DNA of 64,000 bases, taken from the NCBI RefSeq assembly GCF_001021025.1, contig NZ_CP011541.1, positions 2,628,073 through 2,692,072 on the forward strand, read 5' to 3'. The position numbers and the translations under genes are program-made. This document shows positions 38,125 through 46,391 of this stretch, piece after piece; the first letter of the stretch is position 1; the number at the start of each line of letters is the position of its first letter. Below the pieces are notes generated by a model. It was given only the letters and a program-made list of their open reading frames with translations, was not told the DNA's origin and did not search any database. The DNA is from Corynebacterium epidermidicanis (GTDB taxonomy: Bacteria; Actinomycetota; Actinomycetes; Mycobacteriales; Mycobacteriaceae).

Positions 38125-39764
38125 AAAACGAGCTAAGGCTGGCATGGCGGACCAACAAGAGATTTATCAATTTCTAGTTTTTACCATTATTGGCCCTACC
38201 AATTGTTTTTATTCCCAGCTATCAAGCGTATTATCCCACCACAGAGAACCGCCAAGCTTTAGTGGCAGGTATGAACGGCAATCTCGGGACCGTAGCCATG
38301 TATGGCCGAATAAGCACCAGCTCCGGCCACGATACCACGCTCGGACAACTTTTCGCCTGGGAGGGCGGAATGTGGATCATGATCCTGAGCGCCCTCTTCG
38401 GCATCAGGCGCATGCTTCGAAACTTCCGTCGTCCCGAGGCCACCAGTCTCGGCGAGCTCGTACCCAGCACCGGGCAGCCTAGAGCGCACCGCGCGGGCGC
38501 ACCTCTGACGCTCCTGACAGCTTGCGCTAGTGTGCTCGCGGCGGGATACTTCATCATTCTGGCCGCGCTGCACGCGAAGTACTCGGAGATAAGCATCCCC
38601 GGCGCCGCAATATTCGCAGCCAGCACAGGCCTCAACGCCTTTGGGACAGGGACTCTCGCGGGGCTGGCCAGCAACCTGACAAACGACACCCTCAAGGTGA
38701 AACGGCTCGGCCTCCTCACGTTGGGGGTGGGCTTCATGGTCCGCGCTCTCGCGGACACCCAACAGTGGGAATGGCAGAACTGGTTCGCACCACTAGGGTG
38801 GCTGAACGTTGTGGATCCTTTCGGCGAGGGGAGTATCGGAAATTTGACCGTCATCGCGATAGCCGTTGTCGGCTCGAGTGGTGCGCTGGTGGGCGTCGAT
38901 AAGCAGCGGCAGTGTGGGGCCGGGATGCCGCCCGCGCGCGTCGGAAAGCCGGCACGCGCGCACCGCTTGCCGACGCCACTACATACGCGACTGTACCTCG
39001 ATCGAGGTAGCCGTTTCACGTGGAACATTGTCGCGGCGTGCTTGGGCCTATTCTTGGCGTTGTTGAGCGGATCGATGCAGGAGCTGATGACGCAGGACGA
39101 GACGACAGGGAAGCTCTTCCGCGACATGTTCCCGGCGGAAGAGTTGGAGACAGCTTTTCTCACGTACACGTCGGAGTTTGTCGGGCTGCTGCTCGCAATT
39201 GCCACGGTGGGCACGGCGCTGAACTATCGTCATGAGGAGAAGACCCACCTGGTGGAAGTGCAGCGCGCTGCCGGGATCAAGCGGTCAACGCCGATGGTTC
39301 TCGCCACTATATCTACTATCTGGACAGCCCTAAGCTGTACTCTGGCTGCGGTTGCAGGCACGACGGCGGGTGCGGCCATCGCCTCGCAACATCCGGCAAC
39401 AGCCCGGAAAGTCGCCGTGATAGCGAGCGCGTCACAACTGTTCCCGATGTTAGCGATCGGTGGCATCGCGATACTGATACAGGGCAGCGCACCGAAGCTC
39501 AGCGCGCTGAGCTGGGTACCGTTGCTCTACTGCGGGACGATTTCCCTCTTCGGCCCGTTGCTGAAGCTGCCGGAATGGCTAAGCAAAACCAGCGCGTTCG
39601 GGCACACCATCAACTACACCTCAGTCACGGCAAGCGCCTTCGTTCCGCAGGCAATCATGGTGGCCATAGCGGTCGTCGCCGCCACGCTGGCATCATCGCG
39701 AGTGCCGGCCAGGAGATTCGCTAGACACCCGACCGCGGGGAGGGGATACTGGAAGCATGACTGA
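38121..39764 (+). pseudogene. ABC exporter permease (tetronasin-resistance type), in-frame stop
   Basis: ATG 38121 overlaps the ATPase stop (ATGA) and encodes MKNELRLAWRTNKRFINF, then TAG at 38175-38177. The same frame then stays open to 39764 with many membrane segments (IVFIPSYQAYYP, AAGYFIILAAL, IPGAAIFAAS, FVGLLLAIATVGTALNYRHEEK, VAIAVVAATLASS). The pattern matches the large bipartite permeases of MerR-linked antibiotic exporters. Around residues 255-295 an odd basic segment (VGKPARAHRLPTPLHTR) and a degenerate parS look like inserted or altered DNA. A truncated product restarting from TTG 38190 is conceivable, but the partner ATPase is also broken. Confidence 0.8.
39013..39026. promoter_or_regulatory. 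Degenerate parS (one mismatch)
   Basis: GTTTCACGTGGAAC differs from the exact site at one position, inside the broken permease gene. It could be a decayed ninth site. Confidence 0.5.
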
Positions 39765-40131
39765 ACACGTATGCTCTCGACGCCTGTTCCTCTTAGGCAC
39801 CGCCACCACCTTCGCCGGAGCAGTGCTGGCCGCCTGCGGAAGTGAAAAGGGCAAGGAGATCGCCATCCAGGACGTACCTGTTGGCGGATCCATTGCTGTT
39901 GATGGGTTCATCATCGCGCAGCCCACCGCCGGGGTATACAAGGCGTATTCGCAGACCTGTCCGCACCAAGGGGCAACCATTAGCCAACTCGACGGCCTCA
40001 AGGCTACCTGCCCCAAGCACACCTCCGTCTTCGATCTGAACGACGGCTCGGTCGTCTCCGGTCCTTCGCGCGCACCGATGAAGGCGGCCAAGGCCGAAAA
40101 GAAGGGCGACAAGCTCAGCATTTCGGGCTAA
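39757..40131 (+). CDS. Secreted Rieske [2Fe-2S] protein, Tat/lipoprotein type
   Basis: 124 residues. The N-terminus has twin arginines (SRRLFLLG), a hydrophobic core and lipobox LAAC, so Tat export followed by lipid attachment is likely. The cluster ligands are CPHQG and CPKH, the C-x-H...C-x2-H layout of Rieske domains. It probably accepts or donates electrons on the outer face of the membrane; the partner is unknown. The start overlaps the end of the broken permease by 8 bp. The transcript ends in a hairpin centred on a parS. Confidence 0.88.
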   Translation: MTEHVCSRRLFLLGTATTFAGAVLAACGSEKGKEIAIQDVPVGGSIAVDGFIIAQPTAGVYKAYSQTCPHQGATISQLDGLKATCPKHTSVFDLNDGSVVSGPSRAPMKAAKAEKKGDKLSISG

Positions 40132-40167
40132 CACCCAGAGGCTAACTCGCATAATAGACAAAGAAGA

Positions 40168-40199
40168 AAGGGCGATGTTTCACGTGAAACATCGCCCTT
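40168..40199. terminator. parS-centred perfect palindrome acting as terminator
   Basis: AAGGGCGATGTTTCAC (40168-40183) is followed by its exact reverse complement (40184-40199), then CTTT; A-rich on the left. The core at 40177-40190 is an exact parS. It lies 37 bp after the Rieske stop, where a terminator is expected. One 32-bp element thus offers both a ParB site and an RNA hairpin. Confidence 0.85.
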
Positions 40200-40270
40200 C
40201 TTTGGCGCCCAAACTGGGTTAAGTAAAGAAAAGTGTGTCCGGTCGGCGTGTCGCCGGCCGCGCGGGCCTG

Positions 40271-40390
40271 CTGCACAAGTGCTATGTCGTCGCTTCGGCG
40301 TAGTCCGACTACGTAGAACAGCGTTTTTTAATGAATAAAATCCCACAGCGGTAGTCCGACTACACCGAAGGGACGACATCGAGCAGGCTA
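40271..40390. repeat. Intergenic inverted-repeat element, copy 4
   Basis: About 120 bp starting CTGCACAAGTGCTATG. Left arm ATGTCGTCGCTTCGGC with GTAGTCCGACTAC; right arm GTAGTCCGACTAC with ACCGAAGGGACGACAT. Centre TTTTTTAATGAATAAAATCCC, close to copies 1 and 3. The 3' end lacks the GAAGC of the others. It lies between the Rieske gene and the convergent flavoenzyme gene. Confidence 0.9.
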
Positions 40391-40472
40391 CGGCCCCCAA
40401 CGAACAATAAAAACCGATTTAAGGGCCACAACGCTGCGGAGATCATGACTTTTCTTTACTTAACCTCCCAAA

Positions 40473-41561
40473 CTAGCGCCAGGCGCCGCGATAGTAGCTC
40501 GGGGAGTAGTCAATTTCTTCGCGAGTAAGTCCAAGCTCGTGAGCCGCGCGTTGGGGCCAGTGCGGATCGCGAAGCGCCGCCCGGCCAATCAAGACCGCAT
40601 CCAGCTCCCCCCGCTCCAGATAGCCCGCAGCCTGCTTTGCATCCGTAATCAGCCCGACTCCAGCGGTGAACATGCCGGTTTCCTTGCGGATAGCCGCAGC
40701 TAGATCAGTCTGATAGTTCGGGGCGACAGGAATTTCGGTAGGCACCAAACCACCGGAAGACACCGAAATCACGTCGACCCCGCGGTCACGCAACAGCTGG
40801 GAAAGAGACACAGTTTGCGCGAGGTCCCAGCTCGCACGATCGTCCACCCAGTCGGTGGCAGAAACGCGAACGATCAGCGGCATGCCGTCGGGAAGTGCCT
40901 CCCGGACTGCGTCGACGACCTCCAAGACGATGCGTACGCGATCACCGAATTGGCCACCATAGCCGTCGATACGCAAATTGGACAGCGGAGATAGAAATTC
41001 GTGCAACAGGTAGCCGTGCGCGGCGTGGATCTCCACTGCGTCGAAACCAGCGGCGACTGCGCGGCGAGCAGCTTCCGCGAACTGAACCGGCAACGCGAGG
41101 ATCTCCTCGTGGGACAGCTCACGGGGCTCGGCGAGACCTGGCATGGCGACTGCAGAAGGGGCGACAGTGCGCCAACCGCCGTCGTCAAGCGCCAGGGAGC
41201 CTTCGGGAAACCCGGGCAGCCACGGGTGCGTACCGGCCTTACGACCCGCGTGGGCAAGCTGGACACCGATCCGGGCACCGAGCGACTGCACAAACTCAGT
41301 GACACGGCGCCAAGCCAAAATGTGCTCATGGTTCCAGAGACCGGCGTCGCGATCCGAGATTCGTCCTTCCGGGCAAATGGCGGTGGCCTCGGCGATCACG
41401 AGGCCGAAGCCGCCGGCGGCCATCGAGCCGTAGTGCATGAGATGCCAGTCGTTGACGATGCCATCACGGGAATCAACTTGGTACTGGCACATGGGTGGAA
41501 GCCAGACGCGGTTCGGAATCTCAAGGTCGCGAACCGTCACCGGTGCAAAAAGTGGGTGCAT
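40473..41561 (-). CDS. Old yellow enzyme-type NADH:flavin oxidoreductase (YqjM-like)
   Basis: 362 residues from ATG 41561 (an upstream TTG adds four). FMN-dependent barrel that reduces activated C=C bonds. Motifs: IPNRVWLPPMCQYQ, with the YqjM-type cysteine that senses redox state, then GVQLAHAGRKAG, AGFDAVEIHAAHGYLLHEFLSPLSN with the active-site histidines, and ELDAVLIGRAALRDPHWP for FMN phosphate. It ends YYRGAWR. Physiological substrate unknown. It is divergent from the BASS transporter gene. Confidence 0.93.
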   Translation of the reverse strand: MHPLFAPVTVRDLEIPNRVWLPPMCQYQVDSRDGIVNDWHLMHYGSMAAGGFGLVIAEATAICPEGRISDRDAGLWNHEHILAWRRVTEFVQSLGARIGVQLAHAGRKAGTHPWLPGFPEGSLALDDGGWRTVAPSAVAMPGLAEPRELSHEEILALPVQFAEAARRAVAAGFDAVEIHAAHGYLLHEFLSPLSNLRIDGYGGQFGDRVRIVLEVVDAVREALPDGMPLIVRVSATDWVDDRASWDLAQTVSLSQLLRDRGVDVISVSSGGLVPTEIPVAPNYQTDLAAAIRKETGMFTAGVGLITDAKQAAGYLERGELDAVLIGRAALRDPHWPQRAAHELGLTREEIDYSPSYYRGAWR

Positions 41562-41679
41562 AAAGGTTAACAATAGTCTGAAAAGCGCTTCGATCAGTAT
41601 CGTGCGACTCGCACCCGCTCACCGAGCGCCACCAGCACAAACCCCAACGGGGTCGGCCGAGATGGCTAGACTTCATGCT

Positions 41680-42762
41680 ATGTCCAAGCACATCAAGCTG
41701 CCCAAGCCCGACATCCTGATCGTCCTGATCATCCTCGCAGCCTGCCTGGGACTCTTCTTCCCAGCTCATGGTTGGTTTGCTGAGGCATTTAGTGCGGCGA
41801 CCAAGGTAGCCATCGCCCTGCTGTTCTTCCTGTACGGCGCGCGACTCTCCACGGCGGAAGCGCTCGCCGGCCTGAAACATTGGCGTCTGCACCTAACCAT
41901 TCTCGCCTTCACTTTCGTGATCTACCCGCTCATCGGTCTAGCGATCGCACCCGTCCACAGCGCATTGCCGGCGGGAATGTACGCCGGGATCCTGTACCTC
42001 ACGCTCGTGCCGTCGACAGTTCAGTCTTCGGTGGCATTCACCTCCATCGCCCGTGGCAACGTGGCCGGTGCGATCGTGTCCGCCTCGGCCTCCAATTTGA
42101 TCGGCGTGGTGGCTACGCCGTTGTTGGTTATGCTGCTCATGTCGCACGGAGGCCCCTTCGGACTGCTCGAGGCAGCCCTCAACGGCGCCACAGCCACGCC
42201 AGGGACGTCGGGCGCCGCAGCCACGCCAGGGACGTCGGGCGCCGCAGGCCCAACGGGTGCCGGTGGCATCGTGATTGACGGCCAGGTTTTCCTCGACATC
42301 GCGATCCAACTGCTGCTGCCGTTCCTCCTGGGCCAATTACTACGCAAGTGGGTCGCTGGGGTGGCAGCGAACAAGGCCACCAAGTCGGTGGACCGTGGTT
42401 CGATCGCTATGGTGGTCTACTCGGCGTTTTCTGCCGGTATGATCAGCGGGGTGTGGCAGACCGTGACCGTCGCGCAGATCGTCGGCCTCACGGTCTTTTC
42501 GGCGGTGCTGGTCGTCGCTATGCTTACCCTGACGCGGGTGGTGGCCGGGTGGTTGGGCTTTGATCGCGCCGACCGTATCGCCATCGAATTTTGTGGCTCG
42601 AAGAAGTCACTGGCCACGGGCTTGCCGATGGCCGCGGTTATTTTCGCAGGCACGGACATTTCCCTGCTGATCCTGCCACTAATGATCTACCACCAGGTGC
42701 AGCTGATGATCTGCTCGTGGTTGGCTTCGCGCTATGGCGCGCAGGCAGTCGCGACGGCCTAA
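41680..42762 (+). CDS. Bile acid:sodium symporter-family transporter (YfeH/ASBT type)
   Basis: About 360 residues from ATG 41680 (ATG 41662 also in frame). About ten membrane spans, beginning ILIVLIILAACLGLFFPAHGW, with family motifs FFLYGARLS, TLVPSTVQSSVAFTSIARGN and FCGSKKSLATGLPMAAVIF. The physiological substrate in actinobacteria is uncertain. A loop between spans carries ATPGTSGAA twice, from a 27-bp tandem duplication at about 42188-42241 absent from the family core. This is one of several in-frame repeats in this genome. Confidence 0.88.
   Translation: MSKHIKLPKPDILIVLIILAACLGLFFPAHGWFAEAFSAATKVAIALLFFLYGARLSTAEALAGLKHWRLHLTILAFTFVIYPLIGLAIAPVHSALPAGMYAGILYLTLVPSTVQSSVAFTSIARGNVAGAIVSASASNLIGVVATPLLVMLLMSHGGPFGLLEAALNGATATPGTSGAAATPGTSGAAGPTGAGGIVIDGQVFLDIAIQLLLPFLLGQLLRKWVAGVAANKATKSVDRGSIAMVVYSAFSAGMISGVWQTVTVAQIVGLTVFSAVLVVAMLTLTRVVAGWLGFDRADRIAIEFCGSKKSLATGLPMAAVIFAGTDISLLILPLMIYHQVQLMICSWLASRYGAQAVATA
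42188..42241 (+). repeat. 27-bp in-frame tandem duplication in the BASS gene
   Basis: Two copies of a 27-bp unit beginning GCCACGCCAGGGACGTCGGG and ending GCGCCGCA, encoding ATPGTSGAA twice in a loop. Confidence 0.9.
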
Positions 42763-42774
42763 ACTAGTCACACT

Positions 42775-43092
42775 ATGAGCCCTGATTTTCTCTACATCAA
42801 AACCACGATGGACATCCCCGGTGCCCCGGCCGTGGTCCACATCGCTGAGCTCGAGCCCCTCGACGGGCAGCTGTGCCGTCCGCTGCGCATGGTCGAGCTG
42901 GGCGCGGGCGAGCAGGTGCAAGGCGCTTATCGACGCCACCCGGTCGCCCTACACAACTTCGCAACAACCCCGCAGGATGAGATTGTGCACCCCGATCATT
43001 GGGGCGAGCTCGATGGCATCAGCGCCAGCTCGATGACTGCGGCTGAGTTCGAGACGCTGTGGCTAGAAGCGGAGCAAAAATTCCAGCTGTAG
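42775..43092 (+). CDS. Small conserved hypothetical protein (DUF6881-like)
   Basis: 105 residues: YIKTTMDIPGAPAVVHIAELEP then RPLRMVELGAGEQVQGAYRRH and AAEFETLWLEAEQKF. Mixed beta-alpha composition, acidic, soluble. A resemblance to DUF6881 proteins is felt but not proven; no function can be given. It starts 12 bp after the BASS gene, so the two are probably co-transcribed, and it is convergent with yqgE. Confidence 0.6.
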   Translation: MSPDFLYIKTTMDIPGAPAVVHIAELEPLDGQLCRPLRMVELGAGEQVQGAYRRHPVALHNFATTPQDEIVHPDHWGELDGISASSMTAAEFETLWLEAEQKFQL

Positions 43093-43094
43093 GT

Positions 43095-43712
43095 CTAATT
43101 GTTGCGGTCGTCGTTAGGCGTGGTGGCAAAGAGAGGCAGGGGTAGGGGCTGTCGGCGCAGGGCCTCCGCCCAGGCGTCGATGTGACCCGGGGACGTGACG
43201 TCGCTGGAGAGCGCGTCGGTGACGTACCACTGGCCCTCGTCGATTTCCCGCTGCAGCAGGCCGGGTTCCCAGGTGACTTGGCCGGCGAAGAGGCGCACTG
43301 CGGAGACCCATTCTTTGAGGATGTCCACATCAATGCCGCCGTTGAGTACCACGATGCGGTTGCCGAGGTGACCGAAGATGAACTCTTGCGCCTCGGCGTC
43401 CGCGACCGTGACGCCGGGTTTGAGTACCCCGACCGTGCGCAGCATATGCATCCCGCTCATCCCGCCGCTGTAGATTGCTTTGGGTTTGGCCACAAGTTCA
43501 TCTAGTTCCGGAAGGAAGTTTGCCACCGCTTGCTCGGACCTAAGATTGAGGGTCAGCCCGAGCGAGCCGGTTTCATCGTGGCTGAGCACCAACAGCAGGG
43601 ATCGGGTGAAGTAGCCCATGTCGAGGTCGGGCGCTGCGATCAACAGGCTGCCGGGGCCGACAGGATTCTTCTCGACGGCTTGAAACAGGCTATCGCCAAA
43701 TAGTTCAGGCAT
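43095..43712 (-). CDS. YqgE/AlgH family protein
   Basis: 205 residues from ATG 43712; the longer upstream frame lies inside the CCA-enzyme gene. Family markers: GSLLIAAPDLD, FTRSLLLVLSHDETGSLGLTLN, AIYSGGMSG and LFAGQVTWEPGLLQREIDEGQWYV. Widespread, function unclear (AlgH in Pseudomonas affects alginate). It overlaps the end of the CCA-enzyme gene by 8 bp. Confidence 0.9.
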   Translation of the reverse strand: MPELFGDSLFQAVEKNPVGPGSLLIAAPDLDMGYFTRSLLLVLSHDETGSLGLTLNLRSEQAVANFLPELDELVAKPKAIYSGGMSGMHMLRTVGVLKPGVTVADAEAQEFIFGHLGNRIVVLNGGIDVDILKEWVSAVRLFAGQVTWEPGLLQREIDEGQWYVTDALSSDVTSPGHIDAWAEALRRQPLPLPLFATTPNDDRNN

Positions 43713-45171
43713 GCTGATCCTCTCCCTCCGTGTGTTGCGAAGCCCACCACTTGAGCAGCTCAGCTTCGGCTTCCGTGCGGTCCAGTGGCCCGCGATCAAG
43801 GCGAAGCTCCTTGAGGAACGCCCACGCCCGACCCACATCAGGACCCGGTTTCAGACCAAGCAGCTGCATGATTTCGTTGCCGTCCAGATCTGGACGGACG
43901 CGCGCCAGATCTTCCTTTTCCGCCAGTTCCGCGATCCGCTGTTCCAAATCATCGTAGGCGCGACGGAGCCGGTTGGCTTTCTTTTGGTTGCGGGTGGTGC
44001 AGTCGGCGCGCACGAGCTTGTGGAGGCGGGGGAGCAGCTCACCAGCATCCGTAACATAGCGACGCACCGCTGAATCCGTCCACGCCCCCGGCCCATACCC
44101 ATAAAAGCGCATGTGTAGAAACACCAGCTGCGAAACATCAGCGATCATCTGTTTGGAGTGCTTCAAGGCCCGGAACCGCTTCCGGACCAGCTTCGCACCC
44201 ACCACCTCATGGTGATGGAACGTCACCCGCCCTTCTTCGGTATAGGCCCGAGTGGCCGGCTTTCCGCAGTCGTGCAGCAGAGCCGCCCATCGCAACACCA
44301 GGTCCGGCTCATCTTCCTGCTCCATCGCCTGGCGCAGCACCGTCATCGAGTGGGCGTAGACGTCCTTGTGCTGCATGTGCTCATCTTGGGTTAGTTTGAG
44401 CGCCGCGAGTTCGGGCAGGACTTCGTCGGCAAGCGCCGTATCGACGAGCAGGTCAAGTCCCGCCCACGGAGCTGCGCCCAGCATCAACTTGTCCAACTCA
44501 ACCGCGACGCGCTCCGCGGTGATCCGGCGGATCTGGGTGGCCATTTCTGCCATGGCTTTGCGCACCCGGGGCGCAACCTCGAACTCCAGCTGAGCTACGA
44601 AGCGGGCGGCCCGCAGCATGCGGAGCGGATCGTCACCAAAGGATTCCTCTGGGGCTGCCGGGGTGTCCAGCTGGCCGGCAGCCAGGGCAGTGAGTCCATC
44701 GAGGGGATCATGGAAGGTGAGTGCGCCGTCGGCACTGATCTCCACGGCCATCGCGTTGACGGTGAAATCGCGCCGGACAAGATCGCCTTCCAGGGTGTCG
44801 CCGAACTGCACGACGGGATTGCGGGACTCGCCATCGTATTGGTCGGCCCGGAAGGTAGTGATCTCCACTTGCTGGCCATGCTTTTCCGCCGAAAGGGTGC
44901 CAAACTCGATGCCAGTGTCCCACACCACTTCCGCCCACTTCTCCAAGATGGCCTGGGTTTGTTCCGGGCGCGCATCGGTGGTGAAGTCTAGGTCATGGCT
45001 CAGCCGGCCCAGCAAGGCATCCCGCACTGAACCACCAACCAGGTACAGCTGGTGCCCGGCGGCGGCAAAAGCGGCCGCCAGGGGTTGGAGCACAGGTAGC
45101 AATTCTTCCAAGGCGCCCTGTGCTCGGGCCTGCATCGCCAGGGTGGTTTCAGTGTTATTAAGGGATTCCAT
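43705..45171 (-). CDS. cca: CCA tRNA nucleotidyltransferase
   Basis: 488 residues. Adds or repairs the CCA end of tRNAs. The nucleotidyltransferase head has LVGGSVRDALLGRLSHDLDF with the metal-binding Asp pair, then RRDFTVNAMAVEI and DDPLRMLRAARF; an HD domain follows (RWAALLHDCGKPATR, HHHEVVGA). The HD domain marks the actinobacterial PcnA-like type. Divergent from the mutT4-like gene, as in mycobacteria. Confidence 0.94.
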   Translation of the reverse strand: MESLNNTETTLAMQARAQGALEELLPVLQPLAAAFAAAGHQLYLVGGSVRDALLGRLSHDLDFTTDARPEQTQAILEKWAEVVWDTGIEFGTLSAEKHGQQVEITTFRADQYDGESRNPVVQFGDTLEGDLVRRDFTVNAMAVEISADGALTFHDPLDGLTALAAGQLDTPAAPEESFGDDPLRMLRAARFVAQLEFEVAPRVRKAMAEMATQIRRITAERVAVELDKLMLGAAPWAGLDLLVDTALADEVLPELAALKLTQDEHMQHKDVYAHSMTVLRQAMEQEDEPDLVLRWAALLHDCGKPATRAYTEEGRVTFHHHEVVGAKLVRKRFRALKHSKQMIADVSQLVFLHMRFYGYGPGAWTDSAVRRYVTDAGELLPRLHKLVRADCTTRNQKKANRLRRAYDDLEQRIAELAEKEDLARVRPDLDGNEIMQLLGLKPGPDVGRAWAFLKELRLDRGPLDRTEAEAELLKWWASQHTEGEDQHA

Positions 45172-45353
45172 CGCTTTCCCATCTTAACCGCCCCGCCGAA
45201 CCCACCCTAAGCAACCGGCCACCGCAAGGGCTAAGAGGTTTCGCAGGGCGGTGGGTTTGCGGGGCATAATTGGCAGGGCTGCTTGGCGACGTGCTCATGG
45301 TGGGCTCGCGGGGATGGCCTAAAGTTACTAGCCAGCGCCCAAGTCGCGATACG

Positions 45354-46391
45354 ATGAGTGAGATGAATAGCCAGCAACGACCGGGCGACCGAGTCCCGAG
45401 TGAATCTCGGCAGCCCGCACAGCCGAGGCCGCAACCTGCCGCCTCGGGATTGGCTGACCCCAAAAATGGTTCTGAGCAGCCGCGTCGTCGGCGTCGGCGA
45501 CGCGGCAAACGGCCACAGGGCAGTAGTTCCGAATTGAAAGTGACCACCTCGCCAACTGGTGTGTCGACCAGCAACCAAACAGAGCACGCGACGGAAGCTC
45601 AGCCCACCCGTGGCGCCGCAGAGTCCGCTAGTTCCAGCCCCGAGGCTGTAAAGGCGGGTGCTGACCGCCCACGTCGGCGTCGACGTGCCCGCAAGTCGGA
45701 TCGCAGCAGTGGTGTCGCCGCGCCCACATTCAAGCCACCAAGTGAGAGCACCCAGGAAGAAACGCCTACGTCGGAGTCTCGGGGCGTTCGTTCCGGGGAA
45801 CGGCGGGGAACCCGTTCCAGGCGCCGTTCGAAGCCACAGCGCAGCGTTCCTCGCACTGCCGCGTATCGGCCTAACCAAGAGTCCAACTTGCGCACCAGCG
45901 ACGAGGTTTCTGCTGGCGGACTGGTCGTGTCGGGCTTGGCAGAGGCCGTCGATAAGCAGGGCGCGGTCAACATGGACCGCATTTATGTCGCCTTGATTGG
46001 CAGGCTGGATCGGCGGGGGCGTCTGCTGTGGAGCATGCCGAAGGGGCACGTGGAGGCCGGGGAGAACCGGGCTGCGACGGCCGCGCGTGAGGTGTGGGAA
46101 GAGACCGGTATCCGTGGGGAAGTGCTCGCTGAGCTGGGCGTTATCGATTACTGGTTCGTGTCAGAGGGCACCCGGATCCATAAGACCGTGCATCACCACA
46201 TTCTCGCGTACGTTGATGGTGACCTCAACGATGAAGACCCCGAGGTCACGGAAGTTGCTTGGATCCCAGCGAGCCAGCTGTTGGAGAAGTTGGCCTACGC
46301 CGATGAGCGCAAGCTGGCCCGCATCGCCCACGATTTGCTGCCGGAGTTCGCCCGCTCCGCGCATGCTGCCGGGAAAGTGACTCCGCGCTAA
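45354..46391 (+). CDS. Nudix hydrolase with long basic N-terminus (MutT4-like)
   Basis: 345 residues from ATG 45354. Residues about 1-180 are disordered, rich in Arg, Ser, Pro and Gln with clusters such as PRRRRRRRGKRP; the C-terminal ~160 residues are the Nudix domain with GHVEAGENRAATAAREVWEETG. Position between the CCA-adding enzyme and the DUF6049-like gene equals that of mycobacterial mutT4. The basic tail suggests nucleic-acid or membrane contact. The last base of the stop is the first of the next start. Confidence 0.88.
   Translation: MSEMNSQQRPGDRVPSESRQPAQPRPQPAASGLADPKNGSEQPRRRRRRRGKRPQGSSSELKVTTSPTGVSTSNQTEHATEAQPTRGAAESASSSPEAVKAGADRPRRRRRARKSDRSSGVAAPTFKPPSESTQEETPTSESRGVRSGERRGTRSRRRSKPQRSVPRTAAYRPNQESNLRTSDEVSAGGLVVSGLAEAVDKQGAVNMDRIYVALIGRLDRRGRLLWSMPKGHVEAGENRAATAAREVWEETGIRGEVLAELGVIDYWFVSEGTRIHKTVHHHILAYVDGDLNDEDPEVTEVAWIPASQLLEKLAYADERKLARIAHDLLPEFARSAHAAGKVTPR

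Noticed and set aside
38231-39214. 327-codon minus-strand frame across the permease pseudogene
   Set aside because: Antisense of a membrane-protein gene whose plus frame has clear spans; Ser/Pro/Arg-rich noise.
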